A stretch of 8,646 nucleotides of DNA from Candidatus Gribaldobacteria bacterium. GTDB taxonomy: Bacteria > Patescibacteriota > Minisyncoccia > Minisyncoccales > CG1-02-41-26. The stretch covers positions 1 through 8,646 of the forward strand of contig JAPLWD010000072.1 in assembly GCA_026396775.1 (NCBI GenBank), read 5' to 3'. Shown here piece after piece: positions 1 to 6,490 of this stretch (its first letter is position 1; every line of letters starts with the position of its first letter). Both the position numbers and the translations under genes were made by a program. The notes beneath the pieces are model-generated. The model saw only the letters and a list, made by a program, of their open reading frames with translations, searched no databases and had not been told where the DNA came from.

Positions 1-689
1 TCTCCAAAAACATCCAGCTTAGCTAAAGGCGAAGATGTGGCTATACCAACATTACCTCCGTCTAAAATTACAAAAGTTGAGGTAGTTCCGTCTTTAAAGT
101 CCACTAATTTTCCTGAACCATTTTGAATAACAGTTAAAGCTGTTGTAGTATTGCCTACCGTTATATTAGTGGCTGTGGCGGTTAAAGTGTTACTAAAATT
201 CCACACTCCAGTTATTACTTCGTTTTCTGCCAAAGTACCAAATTGAGCCTCGGTTTTACCGCTTAATTTTTTAGCTTCCAAAGAGGCTGGTACTGCACCT
301 AACTTTTTTCGTGGTGAAAAAACTTCTTCGTAAACCCCATCACATCCAGGATCAAACTGAACCTCTAGAAAAATTACTTGGTTAAAATCAACCGCTGATA
401 AAGATTGATGTTCGCCCAATAGCACTGAAAATATTCCGCTAGAAGAAGTGGCATAGCTGGTTGAAGCCACCCATTCTTCGCTCCACAGCAAAGATCCGCT
501 GGTTTCTGCATCATACATAGCAAAATTCATGCACTTACCTCCATCGCTGACATTGCCACCGCTAGCGTTCGTTAATTTTCCCTGATAATTAATTTGAGAA
601 TTAAAATCAGCCTTAGTCACTAAGCCAAAACCAAATAGGATTAATGCTATCAAAAATAAAAATATTAAATTTTTATTTAAATTTTTCAT
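1..689 (-). CDS. Secreted fibre-like surface protein, 3' end outside window
   Basis: I read an open frame of 229 complete codons from the ATG at 689-687 to the window edge, with no stop, so this is the N-terminal part of a longer protein. Residues 1-27 are a clear signal peptide (KNLNK, then a hydrophobic run, ending VTKA), so export is expected. The mature start has INYQGKLTNASGG (33-45), then a beta-rich domain with Cys53 and Cys116. SPRKKLGAVPASLEA (125-139) follows, and near the edge GIATSSPLAKLDV. The YQG-L-T opening, the SPR...VPxxxxA motif and the G-I-x-T-SP-xAKLDV motif are familiar from large repetitive fibre-like proteins of Patescibacteria, some of which end in an intramolecular chaperone domain; that end is not visible here. 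The ATG overlaps the stop of the preceding gene (ATGA) and no Shine-Dalgarno is visible, which suggests translational coupling. It is the third gene of the operon. Adhesin or surface-layer function is inference. Confidence 0.85.
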   Translation of the reverse strand, partial: MKNLNKNLIFLFLIALILFGFGLVTKADFNSQINYQGKLTNASGGNVSDGGKCMNFAMYDAETSGSLLWSEEWVASTSYATSSSGIFSVLLGEHQSLSAVDFNQVIFLEVQFDPGCDGVYEEVFSPRKKLGAVPASLEAKKLSGKTEAQFGTLAENEVITGVWNFSNTLTATATNITVGNTTTALTVIQNGSGKLVDFKDGTTSTFVILDGGNVGIATSSPLAKLDVFG

Positions 690-2221
690 TTTTTGTTCTT
701 ATTCTTGAGCCTTCTTCTTAGTATTAGTATTATTAAAAATAAAATCACCAAAACAATTAAACCTACAACTGGGAAAGAAAAGTACTGTCCAAAATCTAAC
801 AAACTTAGAAATACTCTTTGGGATCCAATTTCCATAAAGCCTTGAATCTTCTTAAGGCTTTGATTTTGATAATCCAAAACATAAATGTCAAAAGGGTAAA
901 GACCCACAGCCGGAGGAACAATTGTGGCAATATAATGAGTTTTTTCTTGATTAATTTTAAGTAAAAATGAAAAATACTCATTGTCATTCTTCAAAGAAAC
1001 TAGAATCGTTTTTAAAACTTCCGGAACTTTTTTATAAGCAATGGCTATTTTAATGGGCAAACCTTCTTTAAATAAAAGCTTCCCTGCTGTAAACTCTATT
1101 CTTTTACTACCTTGCCAAAATTCAAAATCATTCCAAGTTAGTTTTTCAACCTCGGGCGGGGCAGGCTTTGTAGGTTCACTAACCGGCGGTTGAGGTTGAA
1201 CTTTTTCTCCTGCCTTGTTTAATTTAGCTCTTAAGATAACTCCCGACGAATAATCCCCCGCTTCATCAACCGTGAAAACCGTATAATAATAGTCTTGCTC
1301 TAAATCAATTTTTTGATCTAAGAAAAAATTATCAACCCCCTGATACACCAACTCTCCTTCATTAGAATTTTGCGGATAAAACTTTGTGCTTTTACGAATT
1401 TGAATTTCTTTAAACTCCCCTTCTGTTGGATTTTTCCAAGTTAAATTGACTCCTCGATCTTTGGATTCGTAAGATAAATTCTCAACATTCGGAACTACTT
1501 TTTCTTGAGGGATAGACAAAGTTGAAAACTTATAATCTTTGCTTTGAGCCCACTGGTTATTGGTGCCCCGACAAATTACTTTAAAATGATAAAAGCTTCC
1601 AGAATAAAGATTACTAATTAAAGTTGTATGATTAATCCAAAAGTCTTCTTCCCCAACTGTTCCACCAAAATAATCTGTTGTGGTTCCCCAAACAAACTTA
1701 CAAACCCCTAAATCAGAAGTTTGCCAAGAAACTAAAGCTGAATCAAAACTGATATTTTTTATTTCAATTTTTTCAATCAGCAAAGTTGCCCCTTCAGGAG
1801 AATAGATAGTGGCTTTATTACCACAATCAAAGTTACAATTTAAAATGTCCTCCCCTCGGGATGTTTCGCAGGCTAAATTATTATTACAACCACAATCCGA
1901 ACTACAATTGTTTATAGTTTCATCAGGCGAATCACAAATCCCATTATTATTACAAGAAGAAGTAGTCGCAGTTTGATAATTTTGTTGAAACCCAGCATAC
2001 AGCCTTGAAAGGCTTGTAGATAAAAACCCAGTACCAACCTCCCCAAGAGTACTTTGTTGATTATATAAACTAGAAGCTGACTGCCCACCCCCAACATTAG
2101 CTGAATCTAGCTCCATCTTATAGTTACTACTTGACATTGTGTAAGCAAAAATCGTTCCGCAACTACTAACCATCACCCCCGCTATCAATAAGAATGCGGT
2201 TAAAATGGTAATTTTTGGCAT
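686..2221 (-). CDS. Surface-anchored protein with Cys-rich repeats and two FN3-like domains
   Basis: A 511-residue predicted exported protein that stays attached to the membrane. Residues 1-26 are a signal sequence. Cleavage after IFA is plausible, but VSSC at 18-21 also fits a loose lipobox. Residues 30-79 hold the pattern SSNYKMELDS..GGG..S..Y....TLGEVGTG..S...Y.L.AGFQ, seen at the N-terminus of many Parcubacteria surface proteins. Residues 90-134 carry two copies of C-x5-C-x9/10-C-x3-C-G. Two fibronectin-III-like domains follow (about 155-234 and 242-334). Next come a proline-rich linker (340-358), another beta-rich domain (about 360-467), a hydrophobic span (about 482-500) and a basic tail (RRRLKNKNKK). 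The topology predicts an outer domain with a C-terminal membrane anchor; no LPXTG sorting motif is present. It is the second gene of the operon, 14 nt after the helix-turn-helix gene and overlapping the next gene by 4 nt. It stops with TGA. A role in adhesion or cell contact is inferred only from architecture. Confidence 0.88.
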   Translation of the reverse strand: MPKITILTAFLLIAGVMVSSCGTIFAYTMSSSNYKMELDSANVGGGQSASSLYNQQSTLGEVGTGFLSTSLSRLYAGFQQNYQTATTSSCNNNGICDSPDETINNCSSDCGCNNNLACETSRGEDILNCNFDCGNKATIYSPEGATLLIEKIEIKNISFDSALVSWQTSDLGVCKFVWGTTTDYFGGTVGEEDFWINHTTLISNLYSGSFYHFKVICRGTNNQWAQSKDYKFSTLSIPQEKVVPNVENLSYESKDRGVNLTWKNPTEGEFKEIQIRKSTKFYPQNSNEGELVYQGVDNFFLDQKIDLEQDYYYTVFTVDEAGDYSSGVILRAKLNKAGEKVQPQPPVSEPTKPAPPEVEKLTWNDFEFWQGSKRIEFTAGKLLFKEGLPIKIAIAYKKVPEVLKTILVSLKNDNEYFSFLLKINQEKTHYIATIVPPAVGLYPFDIYVLDYQNQSLKKIQGFMEIGSQRVFLSLLDFGQYFSFPVVGLIVLVILFLIILILRRRLKNKNKK

Positions 2222-2235
2222 TGGAACTTTTAAAA

Positions 2236-3240
2236 TTATGGCCGTTGTGGCACTAACATATACAAATATCTATCCCCCAATTTATTATCACGAAAAACAG
2301 GAACCACTGCTCCAGAATTATCATCAATCGGCTCAACTAAAACTTCATCCGAAAAAGCCCCCTGAACTTTCTTTTTTAAATCTTCATCCTCTTTGGGGCT
2401 TGAAGAAGGTACCACTACTATCCCATTCTCAAACTGCCTATCGTTTTTATCAAAATTATTAATAGCCAAGGATTTCTTCTGGTTTAAATAAGATCCCCAT
2501 TCGCCTAGTTTATTGCCAAGCCCTGCCATCTTTTGACTAATCTGTTGTTCAGCAACCACCCTTTCAAAAGAATCTAAAACATTTTTAATAACTAAATCCG
2601 AGCTTTTTTTTATTTTAGAAAAAGTAGCGTTTAAAGTGGAACCTGTTAAAAATTGACTCTTTTGAGAATAAACTTCTTGATAATAATTTTCATCTGAATT
2701 AACCGAAATCCCTAACCCAACCATAAGAATAGTCAATAACCCTACTCCCAAAAGCCCTAAAGTACTTTTACTCCGAGAAAAAGTGTTTTTATTTTTTAAA
2801 CTAATTGGATGATTAAACTTTTCAACGCTCACTAAGCTCAATCTTTTCGCGGTGTTTTGACTAGAAAAAAATTGGGGCTTTAAAATGGTATCGGTTTGAA
2901 TATCGGAAGCGATATCGGGTTGAAACCTTTTGTCTTGTTTATCAGAAATACCCGCCAACAACCTAAAAGAATTTTCTTGATTATCGTTATTTTTACTAGA
3001 CTGACTTAATCCAAAACTTGAAAAAATATTTTCATTTTTAATCTTTCCGTTCTCTTCGTTCTTAACATTTTTAATGTAATACCTAAGCCAAGGTTTTGTT
3101 GTTACCCAGTTTCTGCCAATTTTTTTAGCTTTTAGTTTCCCCTGCCTAGATCTCAAGCTAAGATATTCTTGAGAATACCCACTAATTATGCTGGCTTGTT
3201 GCAATGAAATATAAAAAATATTTTTTTTATCTTTTGGCAT
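2236..3240 (-). CDS. Membrane-anchored helix-turn-helix (excisionase-like) protein
   Basis: A 334-residue protein. Residues 9-56 (ISLQQASIISGYSQEYLSLR, then RQGKLKAKKIGRNWVTTKPW) match the winged-helix excisionase/MerR-like fold, with a predicted recognition helix in YSQEYLSLRSRQG. A low-complexity polar linker follows (about 60-158). One hydrophobic segment at about 160-180 (LGLLGVGLLTILMVGLGISV) is preceded by basic residues, which puts the N-terminus inside. The outer part (181-334) includes a helical stretch (about 200-265) and a C-terminal block (290-332: VQGAFSDEVLVEP...GAVVPVFR...YLYMLVP), which I recognise as a recurrent tail in Patescibacteria proteins of unknown function. It resembles ToxR or RodZ in layout only, with no sequence relation claimed. 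It is the first gene of the operon, directly behind a strong promoter that would give a leaderless mRNA. It may regulate its own operon or organise the envelope; neither is shown. The HTH call is strong, the regulatory role is inference. Confidence 0.85.
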   Translation of the reverse strand: MPKDKKNIFYISLQQASIISGYSQEYLSLRSRQGKLKAKKIGRNWVTTKPWLRYYIKNVKNEENGKIKNENIFSSFGLSQSSKNNDNQENSFRLLAGISDKQDKRFQPDIASDIQTDTILKPQFFSSQNTAKRLSLVSVEKFNHPISLKNKNTFSRSKSTLGLLGVGLLTILMVGLGISVNSDENYYQEVYSQKSQFLTGSTLNATFSKIKKSSDLVIKNVLDSFERVVAEQQISQKMAGLGNKLGEWGSYLNQKKSLAINNFDKNDRQFENGIVVVPSSSPKEDEDLKKKVQGAFSDEVLVEPIDDNSGAVVPVFRDNKLGDRYLYMLVPQRP

Positions 3241-3246
3241 TAAGCT

Positions 3247-3275
3247 ATTATCGTTTATCCGATATTATTCGTCAA
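3247..3275 (-). promoter_or_regulatory. Sigma-70-type promoter giving a leaderless start for the surface operon
   Basis: On the minus strand, TTGACG (3275-3270) is followed by a 17-nt spacer and GATAAT (3252-3247). These match the -35 and -10 consensus at five of six positions each, with ideal spacing. Six bases (AGCTTA) separate the -10 from the ATG at 3240, so the expected transcription start falls on or within a base of the A of ATG. This explains the lack of a Shine-Dalgarno site and supports the 3240 start. Confidence 0.75.
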
Positions 3276-3318
3276 TACCGATACCTGTGGAAAACTCCTG
3301 CACCTAATTTTATCAACT

Positions 3319-3351
3319 AAAAAAACACTCTCGTCAAGAAAGTGTTTTTTT
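3319..3351 (-). terminator. Intrinsic terminator after tRNA-Gln
   Basis: The arms AAAAAACACT and AGTGTTTTTT pair perfectly. After one mismatch the stem continues with two more pairs around a GTCAA loop, and the A/T runs give a U tract in either direction. It lies 9 nt beyond the 3' end of tRNA-Gln on the minus strand and upstream of the next operon's promoter. It therefore separates the ftsX/tRNA transcript from the surface operon. Confidence 0.8.
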
Positions 3352-3360
3352 AGGTTATAA

Positions 3361-3431
3361 CTGCGGGACTAGGAGTCGGACCTAGATTAATGCGTCCAGA
3401 GCGCATCGTCCTACCATTAGACGATCCCGCA
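3361..3431 (-). tRNA. tRNA-Gln (anticodon CTG)
   Basis: The minus strand folds as a full cloverleaf of 71 nt including the discriminator. The acceptor is TGCGGGA/TCCCGCA, with a U1-A72 pair typical of Gln tRNAs. The D arm is GTC..GAC, with TAATGGTAG as loop. The anticodon stem ATGCG/CGCAT holds loop CTCTGGA, so positions 34-36 are CTG, reading CAG. The T arm is CTAGG/CCTAG with loop TCCGACT, in which C replaces the usual T at position 55. The discriminator is G and CCA is not encoded. No separate promoter is visible, so it is probably read through from ftsX. Confidence 0.93.
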
Positions 3432-3451
3432 AATACCCTCTGTCACCCCCT

Positions 3452-3480
3452 CGTCGTCCTGAACGAAGCGAAAGATCTCG
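3452..3480. repeat. Half copy of palindromic intergenic repeat, abutting the ftsX stop
   Basis: These 29 bases match 6292-6320 except at three positions (plus-strand core GTCCTGAACGAAGCGAA, ending GATCTCG). The match ends at the midpoint of the inner hairpin of the full element, and the next base is already the ftsX stop codon (3481-3483). A CCCCCT-like tract also precedes both copies, so the similarity may begin a few bases earlier. Confidence 0.75.
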
Positions 3481-4401
3481 CTAAATTTTTAAATATTTCC
3501 TTGAGGCTAACCAGGTAGAAATAAAACCTAGTATTATTACAATGCTAATCTGGATTGCTACTAAAAACAAGAGATTGCCCTGAAAATAATTTAAAATATT
3601 AAACTGCGAAAGCCAAGTGCTAATTTTATTGTTTAAATAAAAAGACCCACAAAAAATGATTAAGTCCGCTATCGCCACGGAAAAAATCCCACAAATAAAT
3701 ATCTGAATTACAAAAGGCCCCCTCACAAACCGGCTAGAAGCTCCCACAAGTTTCATAGTAGTGATTTCATCCTTAAACGAGAGGATTGATAGCTTAACCG
3801 TGTTAAAGGTGATTAAAATGACTAACAAGCTTAAAATAACACCTATCGTTATCCCAGCCTGCTTAACGCCGTTGGTGATTAAAATCAATTTCTCTATCGC
3901 CTGTTTATGAGTAGTGTCATTATATGAGATTTTGTTAATCAAGCTAGCAAAATCTTCATTTTTTTCAAGAAAACCAGTGATATCAGCGTAAGATTTTAAA
4001 TTGTTCGCCTTGACGTTTAAGGAAGCTAACAAAGGGTTATCCTGTAACTCGTTTAAGGCTTGCTGATAAACTGGATCATTGACGTGTTTTTCTTTAAACA
4101 ACTCCAGAGCCCTGTCTTTTGATATGTAATCAATATTTTCAATATCTTGAGAGAAACTATATAATTTTTCCTTAACTTTTAAAATATCTTCTTCGGAGGC
4201 TTCTCTCTTAAAGGAAACTACTACATCCACCCTTTTTTCAATCTCGCCAATTAGGTAGCTGGCTAAGCCCTTAAACAAAAACAGTGAGGTAACTGTTAAA
4301 ACAACTACCACCATAACAAAAATAACTTGAAAGCTTAGTAATTTGTTACGATAAAAGTTAGCCCAGCCAAACCTAAAAATGTTTTTAAAAAATGAATTCA
4401 T
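3481..4401 (-). CDS. ftsX: Cell division permease-like protein FtsX
   Basis: FtsX is the membrane partner of FtsE. The complex sits at the division site and couples ATP hydrolysis to activation of peptidoglycan hydrolases outside the membrane. The 306 residues are close to the usual length in Gram-positive-type FtsX (about 300). The predicted layout is the family one: a cytoplasmic N-terminus with FGWANFYRNKLLS (11-23), TM1 at about 24-46, a large outer domain (about 50-175), and TM2-TM4 at about 182-203, 229-252 and 278-297. The segment after TM2 (FKDEITTMKLVGASSRFVRGPF) is the conserved FtsX/MacB coupling region. The ATG lies 3 nt after the ftsE stop, so the two are translated together; no Shine-Dalgarno is evident. 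A repeat fragment starts on the base after the TAG stop. I see no hydrolase partner gene in this window. Confidence 0.95.
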   Translation of the reverse strand: MNSFFKNIFRFGWANFYRNKLLSFQVIFVMVVVVLTVTSLFLFKGLASYLIGEIEKRVDVVVSFKREASEEDILKVKEKLYSFSQDIENIDYISKDRALELFKEKHVNDPVYQQALNELQDNPLLASLNVKANNLKSYADITGFLEKNEDFASLINKISYNDTTHKQAIEKLILITNGVKQAGITIGVILSLLVILITFNTVKLSILSFKDEITTMKLVGASSRFVRGPFVIQIFICGIFSVAIADLIIFCGSFYLNNKISTWLSQFNILNYFQGNLLFLVAIQISIVIILGFISTWLASRKYLKI

Positions 4402-4404
4402 ATT

Positions 4405-5094
4405 TTAAAGAATAAATTTACCAACTTTTTCGTCAGAAATGATCTTACCACTCTCAAGGGTGATGACTCTTTTTTTTAAGGCATCTACAATTTCTTTATT
4501 GTGAGTAGAAAGCATCACAGTTGTGCCTAAATTATTTATTTTTTGCAACAAGGAAATAATTTCATAAGTATTATACAGGTCTAGGTTGCCCGTAGGCTCG
4601 TCAGCCACTATCACTTGTGGCCGATGGATTAAAGCTCTAGCTATAGCCAATCTTTGTTTTTCACCCCCCGACAATTCGTGAGGAAAATTATTCATTCTTT
4701 GATCCAAGCCAACTATTGATAAAACTTGAGGTATATCCGCATCAATATTTTCTTGAGGAGCCCCAATTACTTCCATAATATAACTCAAATTTTCCTTAAC
4801 AGTTTTATTTAACAAAAGCTTGTAATCTTGATAGACAACCCCAATTTTTCTTCTAATTTTCTGTAAAACTTCCGACCGAGCAGTTGATACCTCTAGATCT
4901 TGAAAAAAAACACTGCCTTCAGTGGGCTTCTCTTCCCCAACCAATAGCTTGATTAAAGTAGTTTTCCCTGACCCAGACTTGCCAACTAGCGAAACAAACT
5001 CACCAGGTTCGATAGCAAAAGAAACACCACCTATCGCTGTAATAATTTTATCGCCAGAATTATAAGCTTTAATAACGCTTTGAAAAGAAATCAT
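4405..5094 (-). CDS. ftsE: Cell division ATP-binding protein FtsE
   Basis: This is the ABC-type ATPase that drives FtsX on the inner face of the membrane during cytokinesis. At 229 residues it is full length for the family. All nucleotide-binding motifs are intact: Walker A GKSGSGKTT (38-46), Q-loop Gln89 (VVYQD), signature LSGGEKQR (141-148), Walker B VIVADE with catalytic Glu166, the D-loop NLD (170-172) and switch His198 (STHNK). The GEEKPTEGSV segment after Walker A and DEPTGNLD are typical of FtsE/LolD-like proteins. The adjacency to ftsX settles the assignment as FtsE. The gene starts 17 nt after the prfB stop, with no clear Shine-Dalgarno, and lies 3 nt before ftsX. Confidence 0.96.
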   Translation of the reverse strand: MISFQSVIKAYNSGDKIITAIGGVSFAIEPGEFVSLVGKSGSGKTTLIKLLVGEEKPTEGSVFFQDLEVSTARSEVLQKIRRKIGVVYQDYKLLLNKTVKENLSYIMEVIGAPQENIDADIPQVLSIVGLDQRMNNFPHELSGGEKQRLAIARALIHRPQVIVADEPTGNLDLYNTYEIISLLQKINNLGTTVMLSTHNKEIVDALKKRVITLESGKIISDEKVGKFIL

Positions 5095-5111
5095 AACTTA
5101 AAAGTTTTAAT

Positions 5112-6218
5112 CTAAAGACTAATTTCAGCCTTAATAAAGTTGTCAATATCACCATCTAAAACTTCCTCAACTTTATTAGTTTCAAAATAAGTCCTGTGAT
5201 CTTTGATTAGTTTATACGGATACAGGGTATAAGATCTGATTTGACTACCAAAAGAAACAATTTTCCTATCACCAGATATATTTGATACCTCTATTTTTCT
5301 CTCTCTTTCCTTAAAAAAACAAATTTTAGCGAGTAATAAATTGAAAGCTATCTTTCTGTTAGCCAATTGTGTTCTTTCCACTTGCGAAGAGGCAATTAAA
5401 CCAGTTGGCAAGTGTGTAATCCTAACGGCTGTTTCTCTTTTATTAACATTTTGACCACCCGGGCCCGAAGATCTGAAGAAATCTATTTTTAATTCCTCGG
5501 GCTTTATTTCTAAATCTTTTAAATCAAGGTTATCTAGCTTTGGCATAACCTCAACCGAGGCAAAAGAGGTATGTCGTAACTGTTTAGCTGAAAAAGGAGA
5601 AACTCTAACCAATCTATGGACACCATTTTCGTTTTTTAGAAGTCCATAACTGAAAGGCTCTTTAATCTCAAGGTTAATTTCTTTAATTCCGATTCTACTC
5701 TCCACAGAAACTCCATCCGAATATTGCTGGCTTAATACAGAAAAATGCCAATCTTTTCTTTCTAGATAACGCTGATACATTCTCCACAAAATACTAGCCC
5801 AGTCTTCTGCATCTCTTCCTCCTGCCCCCGCTTTAATTGTTAAAATAGTCCCCTTTCCATCGTATTTTTCGGTTAGAATTAATTGTTTTTCTAAATCCTC
5901 AAATTCATCCTCTAATAATCCCAACTTCTCATTGACTTGGTGATTTTCAGGGGTATCAGCGTCAACTAATGCTGACAATTCAACTAAATCTGCTAATTCT
6001 TTTTTAAAAATATCTAACAGATTTTTTTTATTTTTTAAACCATTAAATTGCTGTTGTAAAATTGCTGGCTTGTCTTCTTTGTCCCAAAAATCTAGTTGGT
6101 TGATTCTTGCGTCTAGCTCTTTAATCTCTTGATTAATCCCTTTAACCTTAGTATTCTTCTCTAGATTCAAAAGTCTTAATTCCAAGAATTCTATTTTAGG
6201 AAAAGAATCTTTATTCAT
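5112..6218 (-). CDS. prfB: Peptide chain release factor 2 (RF2)
   Basis: RF2 recognises UGA and UAA in the ribosomal A site and triggers peptide release. The 368 residues match the family length (E. coli 365). An N-terminal helical domain (about 1-115) is followed by the PCRF region with AGAGGRDAEDWASIL (130-144). The codon-recognition tripeptide SPF (207-209) marks RF2 rather than RF1. The catalytic loop is SSGPGGQNVNK (250-260) with the GGQ at 254-256, and SFGSQIRSYTL plus VLDGDIDNFI close the protein. The reading frame is continuous from the ATG, so the programmed +1 frameshift known near codon 26 in many bacteria is absent. The residue before GGQ is Pro where E. coli RF2 has Ala. It is the first gene of prfB-ftsE-ftsX. 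Its presence shows that UGA acts as stop. Confidence 0.96.
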   Translation of the reverse strand: MNKDSFPKIEFLELRLLNLEKNTKVKGINQEIKELDARINQLDFWDKEDKPAILQQQFNGLKNKKNLLDIFKKELADLVELSALVDADTPENHQVNEKLGLLEDEFEDLEKQLILTEKYDGKGTILTIKAGAGGRDAEDWASILWRMYQRYLERKDWHFSVLSQQYSDGVSVESRIGIKEINLEIKEPFSYGLLKNENGVHRLVRVSPFSAKQLRHTSFASVEVMPKLDNLDLKDLEIKPEELKIDFFRSSGPGGQNVNKRETAVRITHLPTGLIASSQVERTQLANRKIAFNLLLAKICFFKERERKIEVSNISGDRKIVSFGSQIRSYTLYPYKLIKDHRTYFETNKVEEVLDGDIDNFIKAEISL

Positions 6219-6245
6219 TACAGCTTGATTATTTCTATCAAATTC

Positions 6246-6254
6246 AATATACCA
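6246..6254 (-). promoter_or_regulatory. Possible extended -10 promoter for prfB-ftsE-ftsX
   Basis: The minus strand reads TGGTATATT, an extended -10 (TG-N-TATATT, five of six bases of the hexamer). It lies 27 nt before the prfB ATG and downstream of the intergenic repeat. No convincing -35 accompanies it. It would let the division cluster be expressed separately from the tRNAs upstream. Motif evidence only. Confidence 0.35.
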
Positions 6255-6291
6255 TATTTGTTAGCAAAAAGAAAATGAACAATACCCCCCT

Positions 6292-6364
6292 TGTCATCCT
6301 GAACGAAGCGAAGGATCTCGGAGATTCTTCGGCTCCGCCAGCTGGCGGATGCCTCAGAATGACA
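6292..6364. repeat. Palindromic intergenic repeat element (REP/MITE-like), full copy
   Basis: The outer arms TGTCATCCTGA (6292-6302) and TCAGAATGACA (6354-6364) are inverted repeats with one mismatch. Inside lie two hairpins: GAAGGATCTC/GAGATTCTTC (6311-6330, one mismatch) and the perfect palindrome CCGCCAGCTGGCGG (6335-6348). The whole can fold as a three-way, cloverleaf-like structure. From general knowledge, very similar GAAGCGAAGGATCTC-type repeats are scattered between genes in many bacterial genomes. It has no coding capacity. It sits between tRNA-Thr and prfB. Confidence 0.8.
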
Positions 6365-6381
6365 GAAGAAAGTGTGATGTA

Positions 6382-6398
6382 CTCAGAATAACAAAAAG
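6382..6398. repeat. Degenerate second copy of the repeat's right arm
   Basis: CTCAGAATAACAAAAAG closely matches the right arm of the adjacent element (6353-6369) at an offset of 29 bases, with the TCAGAAT.ACA core kept. It looks like an older or nested element end. It lies just beyond the 3' end of tRNA-Thr. Confidence 0.45.
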
Positions 6399-6402
6399 TA
6401 TA

Positions 6403-6475
6403 AGCCAGCGATCGGGATTGAACCGACAACCTACGGTTTACGATACCGTTGCTCTACCAGTTGAGCTACGCTGGC
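6403..6475 (-). tRNA. tRNA-Thr (anticodon CGT)
   Basis: A full cloverleaf on the minus strand, 73 nt including the discriminator. The acceptor is GCCAGCG/CGCTGGC, the D arm GCTC/GAGC with loop AACTGGTA, and the anticodon stem ACGGT/ACCGT with loop ATCGTAA, giving anticodon CGT, which reads ACG. The T arm is GTCGG/CCGAT (one G-U pair) with the standard loop TTCAATC. The discriminator is U and no CCA is encoded. It lies 15 nt after tRNA-Gly, presumably on the same transcript. Confidence 0.95.
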
Positions 6476-6490
6476 ACGAAACAGTTTCTG

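Noticed and set aside
805..2097. Two short minus-strand frames (805-987 and 1912-2097)
   Set aside because: Both lie inside the 511-residue surface protein gene in a different frame and show no domain or start signal.
2159..2221. Lipoprotein signal in the FN3 surface protein
   Set aside because: VSSC fits a loose lipobox, but it is followed by a good signal peptidase I site (IFA), and the protein already has a C-terminal membrane anchor. Not decided either way, so not listed as a feature.
2205..2462. Plus-strand frame of 85 codons
   Set aside because: It is antisense to the conserved C-terminal end of the helix-turn-helix protein and shows no signal of its own.
6244..6429. Minus-strand frame of 61 codons across the intergenic repeat
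   Set aside because: It is largely a translation of the palindromic repeat (SPRSFASFRMTRG-type peptide, a common artefact of this repeat family) and runs into tRNA-Thr.
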